From Citrobacter freundii (lineage in GTDB: Bacteria > Pseudomonadota > Gammaproteobacteria > Enterobacterales > Enterobacteriaceae), in NCBI RefSeq assembly GCF_011077955.1, contig NZ_JAALBX010000010.1, positions 1-64,000 of the forward strand: a stretch of DNA of 64,000 nt, in the 5' to 3' direction. Position 1 is the first letter of the stretch. Every line of letters starts with the position of its first letter. Shown here one piece after another: positions 8,474 to 18,360 of the stretch. A model generated the notes under the pieces. It ran no database searches. It worked only from the letters and a program-made list of their open reading frames with translations, and was not told the DNA's origin. The position numbers and the translations under genes were made by a program.

Positions 8474-8533
8474 TGCTCTACCGGCATCTGTGAGATGCCC
8501 TAAACCGTATACCTTGCCTGTTTGAGGATTATC

Positions 8534-9583
8534 ATGGCGTTGAAAGATCAGGGAATTGTTCAGAGAAAAAACGATCATCTGGACATTATCCTTAACTCCC
8601 CGCAGGACGTCACAGGAGCCAGCACGGGATTTGGCAACTGGCGCTTCGTTCACTGCGCGCTACCGGAAATCAATTACGACGCCATTGACTTAAAAACCGT
8701 CTTTCTTAACAAAACGCTCAATGCGCCACTGCTGATTAGCTCCATGACCGGCGGCGCTAAGCGCGCGACGATGATTAATCATCATCTGGCTGAAGCGGCG
8801 CAGGAATTGAAAGTCGCCATGGGCGTGGGTTCACAGCGCATTGCGCTTGAGGGCAAGGCGGATTGCGGCATTGATAAATCCTTGCGCAAACTGGCGCCGG
8901 ATATTCCTCTGATGGCTAATCTGGGTGCCGCGCAACTTGTGGGCGCAAAAGGCATCGATGCCGCGCGGCGCGTGGTTGAGATGATTGAAGCCGACGCGCT
9001 GATTATTCATGTAAACCCGCTTCAGGAAATTCTTCAGCACGACGGCGACCGCGACTGGGCCGGTAAACTGGATGCCATCGCCCAGGTGGTCCGTCACCTG
9101 AGTGTTCCGGTGGTAGTGAAAGAAGTCGGCGCCGGCATTTCTGCCACCCTTGCGAGGCGTTTGATTGATGTCGGCGTCAGCGCCATTGACGTGGCGGGCG
9201 CGGGCGGCACCAGTTGGGCGGCAGTGGAAGGCAAGCGTGCCGACAACGCCCATCTGCGCGCACTGGCGACGGCTTTCGCCGACTGGGGCATTCCTACCGC
9301 TCAGGCGGTGCAGGATATTCGTGCTGCCTGTCCCCACATACCGGTGATCGCCTCCGGCGGGATACGCACGGGCATTGATGTTGCCAAAGCGCTGCGGCTT
9401 GGCGCAAGCCTTGCCGGGCAAGCCGCAGCGATACTCGACAGCGCTACAGAGTCAACCGAAGCCGTGATAGCGCGTTTCGCCATCACTATTGATCAACTTA
9501 AACTCGCCTGTTTCTGTACCGGCAGCATTAATCTTGATGCGCTAAAGACGGCAGAAATGGTCAGGTGCGGCAGGGACACGTGA
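8534..9583 (+). CDS. idi: Type 2 isopentenyl-diphosphate delta-isomerase
   Basis: FMN- and NADPH-dependent isomerase interconverting isopentenyl and dimethylallyl diphosphate, supplying precursor for CrtE. The TIM-barrel flavoprotein signatures are present: [11 protein letters not shown] near the N-terminus, [19 protein letters not shown] and [17 protein letters not shown]. It is unrelated to the Nudix-type Idi of E. coli. The frame is open from TTG 8522, but ATG 8534 is preferred because GAGGAT lies 5 bp upstream and the resulting 349 residues match the family. It ends in a GTGA overlap with crtX. Type 2 idi inside a crt operon is characteristic of Pantoea and Cronobacter clusters. Confidence 0.94.
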   Translation: MALKDQGIVQRKNDHLDIILNSPQDVTGASTGFGNWRFVHCALPEINYDAIDLKTVFLNKTLNAPLLISSMTGGAKRATMINHHLAEAAQELKVAMGVGSQRIALEGKADCGIDKSLRKLAPDIPLMANLGAAQLVGAKGIDAARRVVEMIEADALIIHVNPLQEILQHDGDRDWAGKLDAIAQVVRHLSVPVVVKEVGAGISATLARRLIDVGVSAIDVAGAGGTSWAAVEGKRADNAHLRALATAFADWGIPTAQAVQDIRAACPHIPVIASGGIRTGIDVAKALRLGASLAGQAAAILDSATESTEAVIARFAITIDQLKLACFCTGSINLDALKTAEMVRCGRDT

Positions 9584-10848
9584 GCCACTACGCGATAATC
9601 GTACCGCCGCTGTTTAGTCATATCCGGGCGATGGAAGCGCTGGCGCTCCATCTTAGCGGTAAAGGCCATCGGCTAACTTTTATTCTCCATCCGTCGCTTG
9701 TCACCTGTGATAATCCGCGCATCGGCGGCTGCCCGTCGCTGCCGGACAGCGTGCAGCGCGCCCAACAGCGTTTTCGCTCCCCTGCGGCGCGCACTTTTTT
9801 TCGCATTGCCGGTACGCTGGCGGCGCATACCGATGCGCTGTGCCATGCGCTGCCGGGCATCTTAAAACGTTTGCAGGTGGACGGCGCGATTGTTGATCAG
9901 ATGGAACCCGCAGGCGGGCTGGTAAGTGAATTTTTAGGCCTGCCGTTTGTTTCGGTGGCCTGCGCCCTGCCCGTTAACCGTGAACCGGACTTGCCTTTGC
10001 CGGTAATGCCGTTCCGCTATGGCGAGGACAACACCGCCAGACGGCTGTATGCGGGCAGTGAGCAGGTGTATGACCGGCTGATGCAGGCGCACTACCGGGT
10101 GATTGATGCCTACAGCCGCCGGTTTGGGCTGCCCCGTAAACAACGGCTCGATGAGTGCCTGTCGCCGCTGGCGCAAATCGCCCAGGGCTGCGCAACATTT
10201 GATTTCCCGCGTCGCGAGTTGCCGGATAATTTTCATTATATCGGCACCTTCCAGCCCCTGCCGGAACTCCCCGCACGTCGGCGCAACGACGCACCGCAGG
10301 CGTTTGCCACCCTTGGCACCTTACAAGGCCACCAGTATTCCCTGTTACGCACCCTCGCGCGGGCCTGCCATCTGGCGGGGGTTAACGTGACGATCGCCCA
10401 CTGCGACGGGCTGTCTCCTGCACAGGTGGACGGTTTATACCGCAACGGCGCCGCTCAAGTGGAAAGCTTCGTCCCGCAGCATGAGGTACTCCGGCAGGCC
10501 GATATGATGTTGTGTCATGCCGGGCTTAACACCGTTCTCGAAGCAATTTCGGTGCGCTGTCCGTCCATCGTAATGCCCGTGGCGTTCGACCAGCCCGCCG
10601 TCGCCGCAAGAGTGGTGTATCACGGACTTGGCCGCAAAGTGTCCCGGCTGGCATCGGCCTCGACTATCGCAAGCCAGATCACTGCGCTGCTGAATGAGGG
10701 GAGCGATTACCATCAACGGCTGGCGCAGGTAAGCCAGGCGATCCGCCAGGCGGGCGGCGCGGCGCGGGCGGCAAACCTTATTGAGCAGGCGCTCGACACC
10801 GGACGCCCCGTTAACGCAGGAGCGACACGCGCATGGAATGGGATCTGA
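9580..10848 (+). CDS. crtX: Zeaxanthin glucosyltransferase CrtX
   Basis: UDP-glucose-dependent glycosyltransferase (GT1 fold) that adds glucose to the hydroxyls of zeaxanthin to give mono- and diglucosides, making the pigment more polar. The N-terminus [20 protein letters not shown] matches Pantoea CrtX. The C-terminal donor-binding region contains QHEVLRQADMMLCHAGLNTV and MPVAFDQPAVAARV. I chose GTG 9580, which overlaps the idi stop as GTGA and gives the family N-terminus; a GTG at 9565 would add five residues. The 3' end overlaps crtY by 16 bp, consistent with translational coupling. Confidence 0.94.
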   Translation: MSHYAIIVPPLFSHIRAMEALALHLSGKGHRLTFILHPSLVTCDNPRIGGCPSLPDSVQRAQQRFRSPAARTFFRIAGTLAAHTDALCHALPGILKRLQVDGAIVDQMEPAGGLVSEFLGLPFVSVACALPVNREPDLPLPVMPFRYGEDNTARRLYAGSEQVYDRLMQAHYRVIDAYSRRFGLPRKQRLDECLSPLAQIAQGCATFDFPRRELPDNFHYIGTFQPLPELPARRRNDAPQAFATLGTLQGHQYSLLRTLARACHLAGVNVTIAHCDGLSPAQVDGLYRNGAAQVESFVPQHEVLRQADMMLCHAGLNTVLEAISVRCPSIVMPVAFDQPAVAARVVYHGLGRKVSRLASASTIASQITALLNEGSDYHQRLAQVSQAIRQAGGAARAANLIEQALDTGRPVNAGATRAWNGI

Positions 10849-11978
10849 TTTTAGTCGGCGCAGGGCTTGCCAATGGCCTGATCGCCTGGCGTCTTAAGCA
10901 GGCGCGCCCGGAATTAATGATTCTGGTGATTGAACAGAGTAAAACCGCAGGCGGCAATCATACCTGGTCTTTTCACCATCATGATTTATCCGCCGGGCAG
11001 CATCAGTGGATAGCGCCGCTGCTCTCCCACCGCTGGCCCGGTTACGATGTCCTGTTTCCGCAATTGACGCGGGGCATTGACCAGGATTATTACACGATTT
11101 TTTCGGACCGGTTCGCCCGTAAACTTACCGAGGCGCTCGGTGAACATCTCTGGCTGGACTGCCCGGTAACGGCGCTAACGCCTCAAAGCGTACAGTTACA
11201 GAGCGGCGAAACGCTCACGGCCCGCGCGGTGATCGACGGTCGCGGTCAGGGTGATGTGACTTCGAGTCGCAACGCCTGGCAATGTTTCGTCGGCCAGGAG
11301 TGGCGACTCGCACAACCCCACGGGCTTACCCGCCCGCGACTGATGGACGCAACGGTGGCGCAATGCGACGCCTACCGGTTTTTCTATCTGTTGCCGCTTT
11401 CGCCCGACTGCGTGCTGATTGAAGACACGCGGTTCAGCAACCTGCCGATGCGCGACACCACCGAATATCGCGCCGCCATTGAGGAGTACGCCACAGCCCA
11501 TGGCTGGACGCTCGATACTTTATTGCGAGAAGAAGCGGGCTGTCTGCCGCTCACCCTCTCAGGCTCGGCACCCGAGAGCGAAGCATGGCACCAGCCGCTT
11601 TCAGGGATGCGCGCTGGCTTGTTTCACGCCGTCACTGGCTATTCCCTGCCGCTCGCGGTGCAACTGGCCGACGCCGTAGCAGGCCTTGATGTGATTGACG
11701 CGCCGCATCTGGCGTCACTGACCCGCACAATGGCCGCCCGGCAGTGGCGCAGGCAGGGCTTTTTCCGCCTGCTCAACCGGATGCTGTTTTTAGCAGGCAA
11801 GCCAAACAACCGCTGGCGCGTCATGCAGCGTTTTTACGCATTACCCGATGACACCATCGCCCACTTTTATGCCGGGGATCTGACGCTTTGCGATAAGGCA
11901 CGACTCTTAACAGGTAAGCCGCCCGTTCCGGTTTTTCAGGCGTTGCGGGCGGCCTTTAACACAGGGAATGAATCATGA
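10833..11978 (+). CDS. crtY: Lycopene beta-cyclase CrtY
   Basis: Flavin-dependent, membrane-associated cyclase converting the psi ends of lycopene into beta rings, giving beta-carotene. The N-terminal dinucleotide-binding motif LILVGAGLANGLIAWRL is clear, with EQSKTAGGNHTWSFHHHD soon after, as in bacterial CrtY. At 381 residues it matches the family. It overlaps crtX by 16 bp and its stop overlaps the crtI start as ATGA, so these genes are translated as a coupled set. Confidence 0.95.
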   Translation: MEWDLILVGAGLANGLIAWRLKQARPELMILVIEQSKTAGGNHTWSFHHHDLSAGQHQWIAPLLSHRWPGYDVLFPQLTRGIDQDYYTIFSDRFARKLTEALGEHLWLDCPVTALTPQSVQLQSGETLTARAVIDGRGQGDVTSSRNAWQCFVGQEWRLAQPHGLTRPRLMDATVAQCDAYRFFYLLPLSPDCVLIEDTRFSNLPMRDTTEYRAAIEEYATAHGWTLDTLLREEAGCLPLTLSGSAPESEAWHQPLSGMRAGLFHAVTGYSLPLAVQLADAVAGLDVIDAPHLASLTRTMAARQWRRQGFFRLLNRMLFLAGKPNNRWRVMQRFYALPDDTIAHFYAGDLTLCDKARLLTGKPPVPVFQALRAAFNTGNES

Positions 11979-13453
11979 AAAAAGCAGTGGTGATAGGCGC
12001 GGGTTTTGGCGGACTGGCGCTTGCGATCCGCCTTCAGTCGGCGGGGATCCAGACCACCGTGCTGGAACAGCGCGATAAGCCAGGCGGACGCGCGTATGTC
12101 TATCATGACCATGGATTTACCTTTGATGCCGGCCCCACGGTCATTACCGACCCGAGCGCGCTGGAAGAGTTATTTTCCGGTGCGGGCAAACGGCTTGAGG
12201 ATTACGTTGAACTGATGCCGGTAGAGCCGTTTTACCGGTTGTGCTGGGAAGACGGCACCCGGTTTGATTACAGCAATAACGAGCCGCTGTTGCAGCGTCA
12301 AATTGCCGCACTGAACCCTGCTGATGTGCAGGGATACGCGCGCTTTCTGGATTACTCGAAAGCGGTGTTTAAAGAGGGTTATCTGCGGCTGGGCGCGACG
12401 CCTTTTTTGCATTTTAGCGATATGGTCAAAGTCAGCCCGCAACTGATGCGCCTGCGCGCGTGGGAGAATGTCTACCAGTCCGTCTCGCGCTTTATTAAAG
12501 ACGAGCATCTGCGCCAGGCCTTTTCCTTCCATTCGCTGCTGGTGGGCGGCAACCCGTTCGCCACGTCAGCAATCTATACGCTTATTCATGCCCTTGAGCG
12601 GGAATGGGGTGTCTGGTTTCCCCGGGGCGGCACGGGCGCGCTGGTGGCGGGCATGGTCAAGCTGTTTACCGATCTGGGCGGGACGCTGGAACTGAACACC
12701 CCGGTTGAGCGTATTGAGGTGGATAAGCAGCGGGTAAGCCAGGTGGTGACGCAGGACGGGCGCGTATTTACGGCAGACGCCGTCGCCTCGAATGCCGACG
12801 TGGTGAATACCTATAAGAAGCTGCTCGGACACTATCCGCCCGGGCAGGCAAAAGGTCAGAAGCTTGCCGGTAAACGCATGAGCAACTCGCTGTTTGTACT
12901 CTATTTCGGGCTAAACGCCACGCACCCGCAGTTAGCGCATCACACCATCTGTTTTGGCGCGCGCTATAAAGCGCTGGTGCAGGAGATTTTTCACGGCTCG
13001 ACGCTGTCAGAGGATTTTTCTTTATATTTGCACTCCCCCTGCGCGACCGACCCTTCTCTTGCTCCGCCCGGCTGCGGCGCGTTTTATGTGCTGACACCCG
13101 TGCCGCATTTGGGTAATGCGCCGCTGGACTGGAGCGTGGAAGGCCCGGCGCTACGCGAGCGGATTTTTGACTACCTTGAAGCCCGGTATATGCCGAATCT
13201 GCGCCAGCAACTGGTGACGCACCGCATTTTCACGCCGGACGATTTTGAGCATACGCTTGGCGCGCATTTGGGTTCAGCGTTTTCCCTGGAGCCGTTATTA
13301 ACCCAAAGCGCCTGGTTCAGGCCGCATAACCGCGATGAACACCTGGATAACCTCTATCTGGTGGGAGCCGGCACCCACCCAGGCGCCGGGATCCCGGGCG
13401 TTATCGGTTCAGCCAAAGCCACAGCCCGGTTGATGCTGGAGGAGTTGGCATGA
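11975..13453 (+). CDS. crtI: Phytoene desaturase CrtI
   Basis: FAD-dependent desaturase that introduces four double bases-equivalent desaturations into phytoene, yielding all-trans lycopene. The N-terminal FAD motif VIGAGFGGLALAIRL is followed by EQRDKPGGRAYVY. The C-terminal bacterial carotenoid dehydrogenase signature is NLYLVGAGTHPGAGIPGV. Length 492 residues is standard. The ATG overlaps the crtY stop and the stop overlaps the crtB start as ATGA. Confidence 0.96.
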   Translation: MKKAVVIGAGFGGLALAIRLQSAGIQTTVLEQRDKPGGRAYVYHDHGFTFDAGPTVITDPSALEELFSGAGKRLEDYVELMPVEPFYRLCWEDGTRFDYSNNEPLLQRQIAALNPADVQGYARFLDYSKAVFKEGYLRLGATPFLHFSDMVKVSPQLMRLRAWENVYQSVSRFIKDEHLRQAFSFHSLLVGGNPFATSAIYTLIHALEREWGVWFPRGGTGALVAGMVKLFTDLGGTLELNTPVERIEVDKQRVSQVVTQDGRVFTADAVASNADVVNTYKKLLGHYPPGQAKGQKLAGKRMSNSLFVLYFGLNATHPQLAHHTICFGARYKALVQEIFHGSTLSEDFSLYLHSPCATDPSLAPPGCGAFYVLTPVPHLGNAPLDWSVEGPALRERIFDYLEARYMPNLRQQLVTHRIFTPDDFEHTLGAHLGSAFSLEPLLTQSAWFRPHNRDEHLDNLYLVGAGTHPGAGIPGVIGSAKATARLMLEELA

Positions 13454-14376
13454 ATAAACCGCTTTTCAATCATGCGGCGTTAACCATGCGCAAAGGTTCA
13501 AAAAGTTTCGATGCCGCCGCCAGGCTTTTTGATCCGAAAACGCGCCGTAGCGTGCTGATGCTCTATACCTGGTGCCGCCATTGCGATGACGTTATCGATA
13601 ATCAAATAGCCGGTTTTACCGCAAACGCGCCCGCAAGCGTGACGCCGGAGCAACAGCTTGAACGGCTGCGCGATGCGACGCTTGCTGTTTATCAACGACA
13701 CACGCCGACAGAACCGGCGTTTGCGGCGCTTCAAGAGGTGACGATGCACCATCACATTCCGGCTGAATGGCCGCTGGCGCATCTTGACGGGTTCGCCATG
13801 GACGTGCGCGGTGAACGTTATACTTCCCTTGATGACACCCTGCGTTATTGCTATCACGTGGCGGGCGTGGTGGGACTGATGATGGCGCATATTATGGGCG
13901 TGCGGGAGGCAAAGGTACTGGATCGCGCCTGCGACTTAGGACTTGCGTTTCAGCTCACCAATATTGCCCGGGACGTAATTGAAGATGCGCAGGCAGGGCG
14001 CTGCTATCTCCCTGCCAATTGGCTTGCGCAGGAAGGCCTCACTGCAAAAAGCTTCGCCCTGCCTGAGCATCGTCCGGCGCTGTTTCGCGTGGTGAAGCGA
14101 CTGCTGGTGGCGGCGGAACCCTATTATGATTCCGCGCTGGCGGGTTTGCCTGCCCTGCCCCTGCGCTCGCGCTGGGCGATTGCCACCGCGCGCGACGTTT
14201 ATCGCGCCATCGGCATTAAAGTCGCCCATGCCGGGGCCCGCGCCTGGGACAGACGCCAGCACACCACTAAACCGGAAAAATTAATGCTGCTGTTAAAAGG
14301 CGCAGGCCGGGCGGCTATCGCGCCGGTGGTTGCTCCTTCAGCGCGTCCGGCGTCGCTTTGGCAGCGGCCGCTCTAG
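13450..14376 (+). CDS. crtB: Phytoene synthase CrtB
   Basis: Condenses two geranylgeranyl diphosphates head to head to form phytoene, the committed step of carotenoid synthesis. The two aspartate motifs of squalene/phytoene synthases are present (CRHCDDVIDNQ and NIARDVIEDAQAGRCYLP), with YCYHVAGVVG between them. Length is 308 residues. It starts in an ATGA overlap with crtI. Its last 62 bp overlap the 3' end of crtZ on the opposite strand, so transcripts of the two genes are partly complementary. Confidence 0.96.
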   Translation: MNKPLFNHAALTMRKGSKSFDAAARLFDPKTRRSVLMLYTWCRHCDDVIDNQIAGFTANAPASVTPEQQLERLRDATLAVYQRHTPTEPAFAALQEVTMHHHIPAEWPLAHLDGFAMDVRGERYTSLDDTLRYCYHVAGVVGLMMAHIMGVREAKVLDRACDLGLAFQLTNIARDVIEDAQAGRCYLPANWLAQEGLTAKSFALPEHRPALFRVVKRLLVAAEPYYDSALAGLPALPLRSRWAIATARDVYRAIGIKVAHAGARAWDRRQHTTKPEKLMLLLKGAGRAAIAPVVAPSARPASLWQRPL

Positions 14377-14839
14377 ACGGGCGCGGACGTTTACGCAGTT
14401 GCGCCTGTAATGCCTCCGGCGATTTCACCACCAGAAACCCAAACGACACACACCCCTCTTTCTCATTGACCGCATGATGAAAACGGTGCGCCAGCCACAG
14501 TCGCTTGAGGTAGCCTTTGCGTGGTACCCAGTGGAAGGGCCAGCGTTGATGCACCAGGCCATCGTGCACCAGAAAATAGAGCAACCCGTACAGCGTCATG
14601 CCTGCGCCAATCCACTGAAGCGGCCACACTCCCGCGGTGCCTGTGGCAATCAGCGCAATCGCAACGCCTGCAAACACCACCGCGTATAAGTCGTTGCGCT
14701 CAAACCAGCCGGTACGCGGCGCGTGATGGGATTGATGCCAGCGCCAACCAAAACCGTGCATTATGTAGCGATGAGACAACGCTGCCACCGCTTCCATTAC
14801 CGCCGCGCTTGCTAAAACAATCACTACATTAAGCCACAT
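14315..14839 (-). CDS. crtZ: Beta-carotene hydroxylase CrtZ
   Basis: Di-iron membrane hydroxylase converting beta-carotene to zeaxanthin, the substrate of CrtX. Histidine clusters of the fatty-acid hydroxylase superfamily are visible: HRYIMH, HQSHH, HDGLVH and HRFHH, among hydrophobic segments. I start at ATG 14839 (MWLNVVIVL), preceded by an AGAAGGGA site, giving 174 residues as in Pantoea CrtZ; the frame remains open upstream to 15091 but that extension lacks resemblance. It is convergent with crtB (62-bp overlap) and has its own promoter in the 14840-14973 interval. Confidence 0.93.
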   Translation of the reverse strand: MWLNVVIVLASAAVMEAVAALSHRYIMHGFGWRWHQSHHAPRTGWFERNDLYAVVFAGVAIALIATGTAGVWPLQWIGAGMTLYGLLYFLVHDGLVHQRWPFHWVPRKGYLKRLWLAHRFHHAVNEKEGCVSFGFLVVKSPEALQAQLRKRPRPSRAAAAKATPDALKEQPPAR

Positions 14840-14911
14840 GCTGACATCCCTTCTCTCGTTAACGCCATAAACCTGAACCAGTATAGTGCACGCCGTGATA
14901 TTGGCAGGAGA

Positions 14912-14934
14912 GTAGACCGCTGATTGTGGTCTAC
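14912..14934. promoter_or_regulatory. Inverted repeat in the divergent crtZ / pepsin-like gene interval
   Basis: GTAGACC (14912-14918) and GGTCTAC (14928-14934) form a 7-bp dyad with a 9-bp spacer between the crtZ start and the divergent secreted-protein gene. It could be an operator or an mRNA leader hairpin; the regulator is unknown. Confidence 0.35.
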
Positions 14935-14973
14935 AGTTAGTGCGGGTATGTTGAAATCCGCAGAGGCAACAGA

Positions 14974-15990
14974 ATGAAACAAAAGACAGTGGCATTAATG
15001 TTGGGCTGTATGGCGAGCTACGCGTATGCCGCCGACGCACCGCAGTATGACGACGGTACGCAAAGCGTTTATTTACAATACTATCCCTCATCGAAAGCGG
15101 CGCCCGGTATGGCCCATACGCCAGGTCTGCGGATTAACTTCCCGGACGGCGATGCCCGCCCTGTGGAAATGGATACCGGCTCGACCGGCATTGTTATCTC
15201 TGCCGATGCTATCCCGAATATCGGCCAGCTTACCGGCACGCCTGGCAAACTTGTTTATAACAGCTCGGGGCGAATTATGATTGGCACCTGGGTGACGACA
15301 CCCGTGACCCTGAGCGGCAGCAACGGAACGCATTTCGCTACGGCGCCGATACCGGTGCTGGCGGTCACGCAAATTGCCTGTCAGGACAATGCCCGCCACT
15401 GCACGCCAGAGGATAGCCCGCGAGGCGTCGCCATGATGGGCGTCGGGTTCGCCCGGGAAGGCAGCGAGCAGCAACAGAGCACCCCGGCGACCAATCCGCT
15501 ATTAAATCCGGCCACGCCTGAGGGTTTCCATAAAGGGTATGTAGTCACGCGTGAAGGCGTGCACGTTGGGCTGAACGCTGCCGTTACCGGTGGTGGGTTT
15601 TCATACGTGAAGTTAGAGCCTGATCCGCAAGTGGCGGGCGAATGGCAGCCTGCGCCGGTGTGCATCGTCGTTAATAACGATCCTAAACGCTGCGGCACAG
15701 CGCTTATCGATACCGGGGTCACCGATATGTTTTTGACCGTGCCGCATTACCCGGATAAAACCCTGCCGGATAACGCGTCGCTGACCTTCACGTTTACTCC
15801 GCAGGTGAGCTATACCATTGCCGCCACGGGTGATGACTCAGCGCTGGCGCCAGAAAAAGTTATCCTGAACACCACGCGCGTCATGCCTTTTGTGAATACC
15901 GGGGTGAATTTTTTGAACGGCTTTGATGTGCTCTACGACGCCAAACAAGGCTACTTTGGCTACCGCCCCGTCAACCGCGCATCCCAGTAA
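14974..15990 (+). CDS. Secreted pepsin-like (A1-type) aspartic protease-like protein
   Basis: A 338-residue protein with a signal peptide (hydrophobic core 5-18, predicted cleavage after about A19). Two D-T-G motifs lie one per half: D67-T-G-S in [12 protein letters not shown] and D246-T-G-V in [13 protein letters not shown], each in a hydrophobic strand context. The C-terminus ([19 protein letters not shown]) resembles the last strand pair of pepsins, where a conserved hydrophobic-Gly follows the second lobe. A two-lobed aspartic peptidase fold is rare in bacteria (shewasin-type proteins are examples). Activity is not proven, and it could be a related non-peptidase family. It diverges from crtZ and its 3' end overlaps the cupin gene by 31 bp. 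Confidence 0.65.
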   Translation: MKQKTVALMLGCMASYAYAADAPQYDDGTQSVYLQYYPSSKAAPGMAHTPGLRINFPDGDARPVEMDTGSTGIVISADAIPNIGQLTGTPGKLVYNSSGRIMIGTWVTTPVTLSGSNGTHFATAPIPVLAVTQIACQDNARHCTPEDSPRGVAMMGVGFAREGSEQQQSTPATNPLLNPATPEGFHKGYVVTREGVHVGLNAAVTGGGFSYVKLEPDPQVAGEWQPAPVCIVVNNDPKRCGTALIDTGVTDMFLTVPHYPDKTLPDNASLTFTFTPQVSYTIAATGDDSALAPEKVILNTTRVMPFVNTGVNFLNGFDVLYDAKQGYFGYRPVNRASQ

Positions 15991-16487
15991 TCCGTTAACG
16001 CGGGCCTGGTGCCGTTAACCGGGTCCGACGTCGGGAACGACAGCGCGGCGATGCGCGCCAACATTTCGGGCGTCGCCGCCTGTCTGCATAAATCAAAATC
16101 CGCACCCGGCGGATACGCGCCCACCACCATAAAGTCGTCGGTGGCGGAAAGCCGCCGGTGCCCGGTCCCTGCCGGCAACAAAAGCACATCGCCGGTTTCC
16201 ACATCCACTTCCACACCACCCGGCCCGCCGAGCATCAGATGCGCCGCGCCACGCGCCACGCCTAGCACTTCATGGGCGTTTGAATGGTAATGGTGGTAAT
16301 CAAATATCCCATCGCGCCACTGCGGCGGCCAGCCATTGGCGGCAAACAGCGCTTCAAACCGGCTGGCAATATCGCCGTCCGACTCCACGTTTTTGTAGAT
16401 AAGCACCGGTAAATGGGGGTTATTGGGCACCCAGTCATGGGCGGTCAGCATAATGGTTTGCGGAACAATGGCTTGGTTATCAGGCAT
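15960..16487 (-). CDS. Cupin-domain protein (YjlB-like)
   Basis: This 175-residue protein contains a single cupin barrel with metal-ligand candidates in [15 protein letters not shown] (cupin motif 1) and [13 protein letters not shown] (motif 2). It resembles the YjlB family, whose members are mostly uncharacterised metal-binding proteins or enzymes. ATG at 16487 has AAGGAG 8 bp upstream. It is convergent with the pepsin-like gene, overlapping it by 31 bp, and lies upstream of no obvious partner. No reaction is assigned. Confidence 0.82.
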   Translation of the reverse strand: MPDNQAIVPQTIMLTAHDWVPNNPHLPVLIYKNVESDGDIASRFEALFAANGWPPQWRDGIFDYHHYHSNAHEVLGVARGAAHLMLGGPGGVEVDVETGDVLLLPAGTGHRRLSATDDFMVVGAYPPGADFDLCRQAATPEMLARIAALSFPTSDPVNGTRPALTDYWDARLTGR

Positions 16488-16568
16488 CCGTCTTCTCCTT
16501 GCGTTAACACTGTCTGTTAACTGTAGACGGCGAATGCCTGGTCAACGCGCTATCCAGAGAACTCTGGA

Positions 16569-17684
16569 TCACGGATTCACTGAACCGTCATCCCACCAGC
16601 GACTAAATGTCTGGCGGGTATTATCAAGCTCCACCGGTTCGCCAATTTTCGGGGTCAGTAAACGCCAGGGCTGGTTGGCGCTTGCGGCCGTCAGGCGCGC
16701 GATCGGCTCATTCCAGCGATGATGAGCGAGCTTGAATTTACTGTTATGGGACGGCAGCACGGCTTTGGCCTGCAAGTCGCTCGCGGCGCGGGCGGTATCT
16801 TCCGGGGCCATATGAATAAACGGCCATTGTTTATCGTATTGCCCGCATTCCAGAATCGCGACGTCAAAGCCGCCGAGCTTATCGGCAATGGCTTTAAAGT
16901 GTTTTCCATAGCCGCTGTCGCCCCCTAAATAGAGGCGGTGATGCGGAGTAATAATCGCATACGATGCCCACAGGGTCTGGTTGCGTTTAAAGAATCGCCC
17001 CGAAAAATGTTGCGCGGGCAGAATATGGATCTCTACTCCCTCTTTTTTCAGCACGCTATTCCAGCCGCCTTCAAAGATGTTATCCCGGGAGAAACCCCAT
17101 TTTTCAAAATAAGAGCCGACGCCGGTAGGGGTCACGATTTGACCAATTTTGCCCCGCAGGGCGTTGATGGTCGGATAGTCCAGATGATCCCAGTGATCGT
17201 GGGTAATCAGCAAATAATCAATGTGCGGTATGTCATCGGCACGGTAAATATTACTGCCGCGAAACGCCACATTGGTATGAGGAACCGGCGAAGCGTAATC
17301 ACTGAAAACCGGGTCGAGTAGATAATTTTTCCCGTCGAGGCGAATGAAGTAGCTGGAATGCCCCATCCATATCACCGCGTTATCAGCCAGTTTATGCAGG
17401 TCTGTTTTTTGCGACGGCAACGCCCCATCGGGCTGCGCGCCCTCATCTTTACCAAACAGAAAGCGATACCACAGGGTCAGACGGCTTTGGGTGCGCGTAA
17501 CCGGAGGAGCCATCTCGGCGTTATGAAATTGCCCGTCACGATACAGCGGGTTATCCGGCTGAGGCTCAACGACAGGTGAAGCGTATTGGGGTTGCTGCAA
17601 CCAGGCGAACAGGAGCAGCGTGACCAGTGCGATAAAGATAATCAAGTAGCGGATCCCATGTTTTAGTTTCGAACCTATTGGCAT
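16569..17684 (-). CDS. Membrane-anchored metallo-beta-lactamase-fold hydrolase (RomA/NAPE-PLD-like)
   Basis: A 371-residue protein with one N-terminal membrane anchor (about residues 12-29) and a metallo-beta-lactamase domain carrying the zinc motif THDHWDHLD, plus distal ligands in LGGDSGYG and near SHNSKF. It is most like the RomA / N-acylphosphatidylethanolamine phospholipase D branch, suggesting a phospholipid- or phosphodiester-related substrate on the periplasmic side; the substrate is unknown. It starts at ATG 17684 with a weak GGAG upstream. Repeat island A begins directly upstream of its promoter region. Confidence 0.85.
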   Translation of the reverse strand: MPIGSKLKHGIRYLIIFIALVTLLLFAWLQQPQYASPVVEPQPDNPLYRDGQFHNAEMAPPVTRTQSRLTLWYRFLFGKDEGAQPDGALPSQKTDLHKLADNAVIWMGHSSYFIRLDGKNYLLDPVFSDYASPVPHTNVAFRGSNIYRADDIPHIDYLLITHDHWDHLDYPTINALRGKIGQIVTPTGVGSYFEKWGFSRDNIFEGGWNSVLKKEGVEIHILPAQHFSGRFFKRNQTLWASYAIITPHHRLYLGGDSGYGKHFKAIADKLGGFDVAILECGQYDKQWPFIHMAPEDTARAASDLQAKAVLPSHNSKFKLAHHRWNEPIARLTAASANQPWRLLTPKIGEPVELDNTRQTFSRWWDDGSVNP

Positions 17685-17867
17685 TGGTGCGTACGCTCCG
17701 GGCGAGTCAGCTACAGCCTGCGCTGTAGGGGCATTCTGTTATTACATGTTCAGTCGGATAAGGGTAGAACATGATGGGGAGCGCGGAGGGGGAAAGCACA
17801 AAGTGCCAAGGTAAGGGGGAAGGGTTAGGTTCAATTCGGGGGAGTGTTACGTTCAGTTCGGGGAAGG

Positions 17868-18118
17868 GTTACGTTCGCCAGACGTTCGTGGCTCAACGCG
17901 GCACTGGTGTACGCGAACGTGCAAAGGGGGGGTATCGCTCCCCCCTTTGCAATCCCCGCTCCCGGCCAGCAACCTCGCCGCTTCGCGGTTCCCTCGCCTC
18001 CATCTCCTCGCTTCAGGTCGGCCGGGATACGGCATCCTGCCTTTCCCGCCCTCAGGCCCGCGTCCATGCGGGCCTGACCTGGCTCGTCAATTACGCCTCG
18101 GCGATGTTGATGCCGGAC
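17868..18118 (+). repeat. Type I repeat unit A1
   Basis: Outer arms ACGTTCGC / GCGAACGT enclose a short region. Then come a G7/C6 hairpin (17921-17951, arms GCAAAGGGGGG / CCCCCCTTTGC, loop TATCGCT), the short hairpin CCGCTTCGCGG, and a 9-bp hairpin CAGGCCCGC / GCGGGCCTG (18053-18076, loop GTCCAT). The unit ends with GCCTCGGCGATGTTGATGCC. Confidence 0.85.
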
Positions 18119-18240
18119 ACAACCCCACGGCTGACCTTTTTGTGTTTTCATTGAGGGATTATTGGTGTTCCTGTGTGCGTGACCTGCATCGTCAATTACG
18201 CCTCGGCGAGGTTGATGCCGGACCAGGACCCGTCACTGTT
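18076..18240 (+). repeat. 105-bp tandem repeats after type I unit A1
   Basis: Copies begin at 18076 and 18181, exactly 105 bp apart. They share GACCTG, then CGTCAATTACGCCTCGGCGA and GTTGATGCCGGAC; the second is truncated. Confidence 0.8.
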
Positions 18241-18360
18241 ATTACAGTGAACGATTTTCTAAATCAGCATGACTACCGTGGAGAGGTTCGCACTCGCTAC
18301 CAATATAGCCGGGGTATACCCGTATGTGTTGGCTTGGTGAATGTTTATGTGCAGTGGAAG

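Noticed and set aside
14840-15091. Extended N-terminus for CrtZ
   Set aside because: The extension has no resemblance to CrtZ, and ATG 14839 has a good ribosome-binding site and family length.
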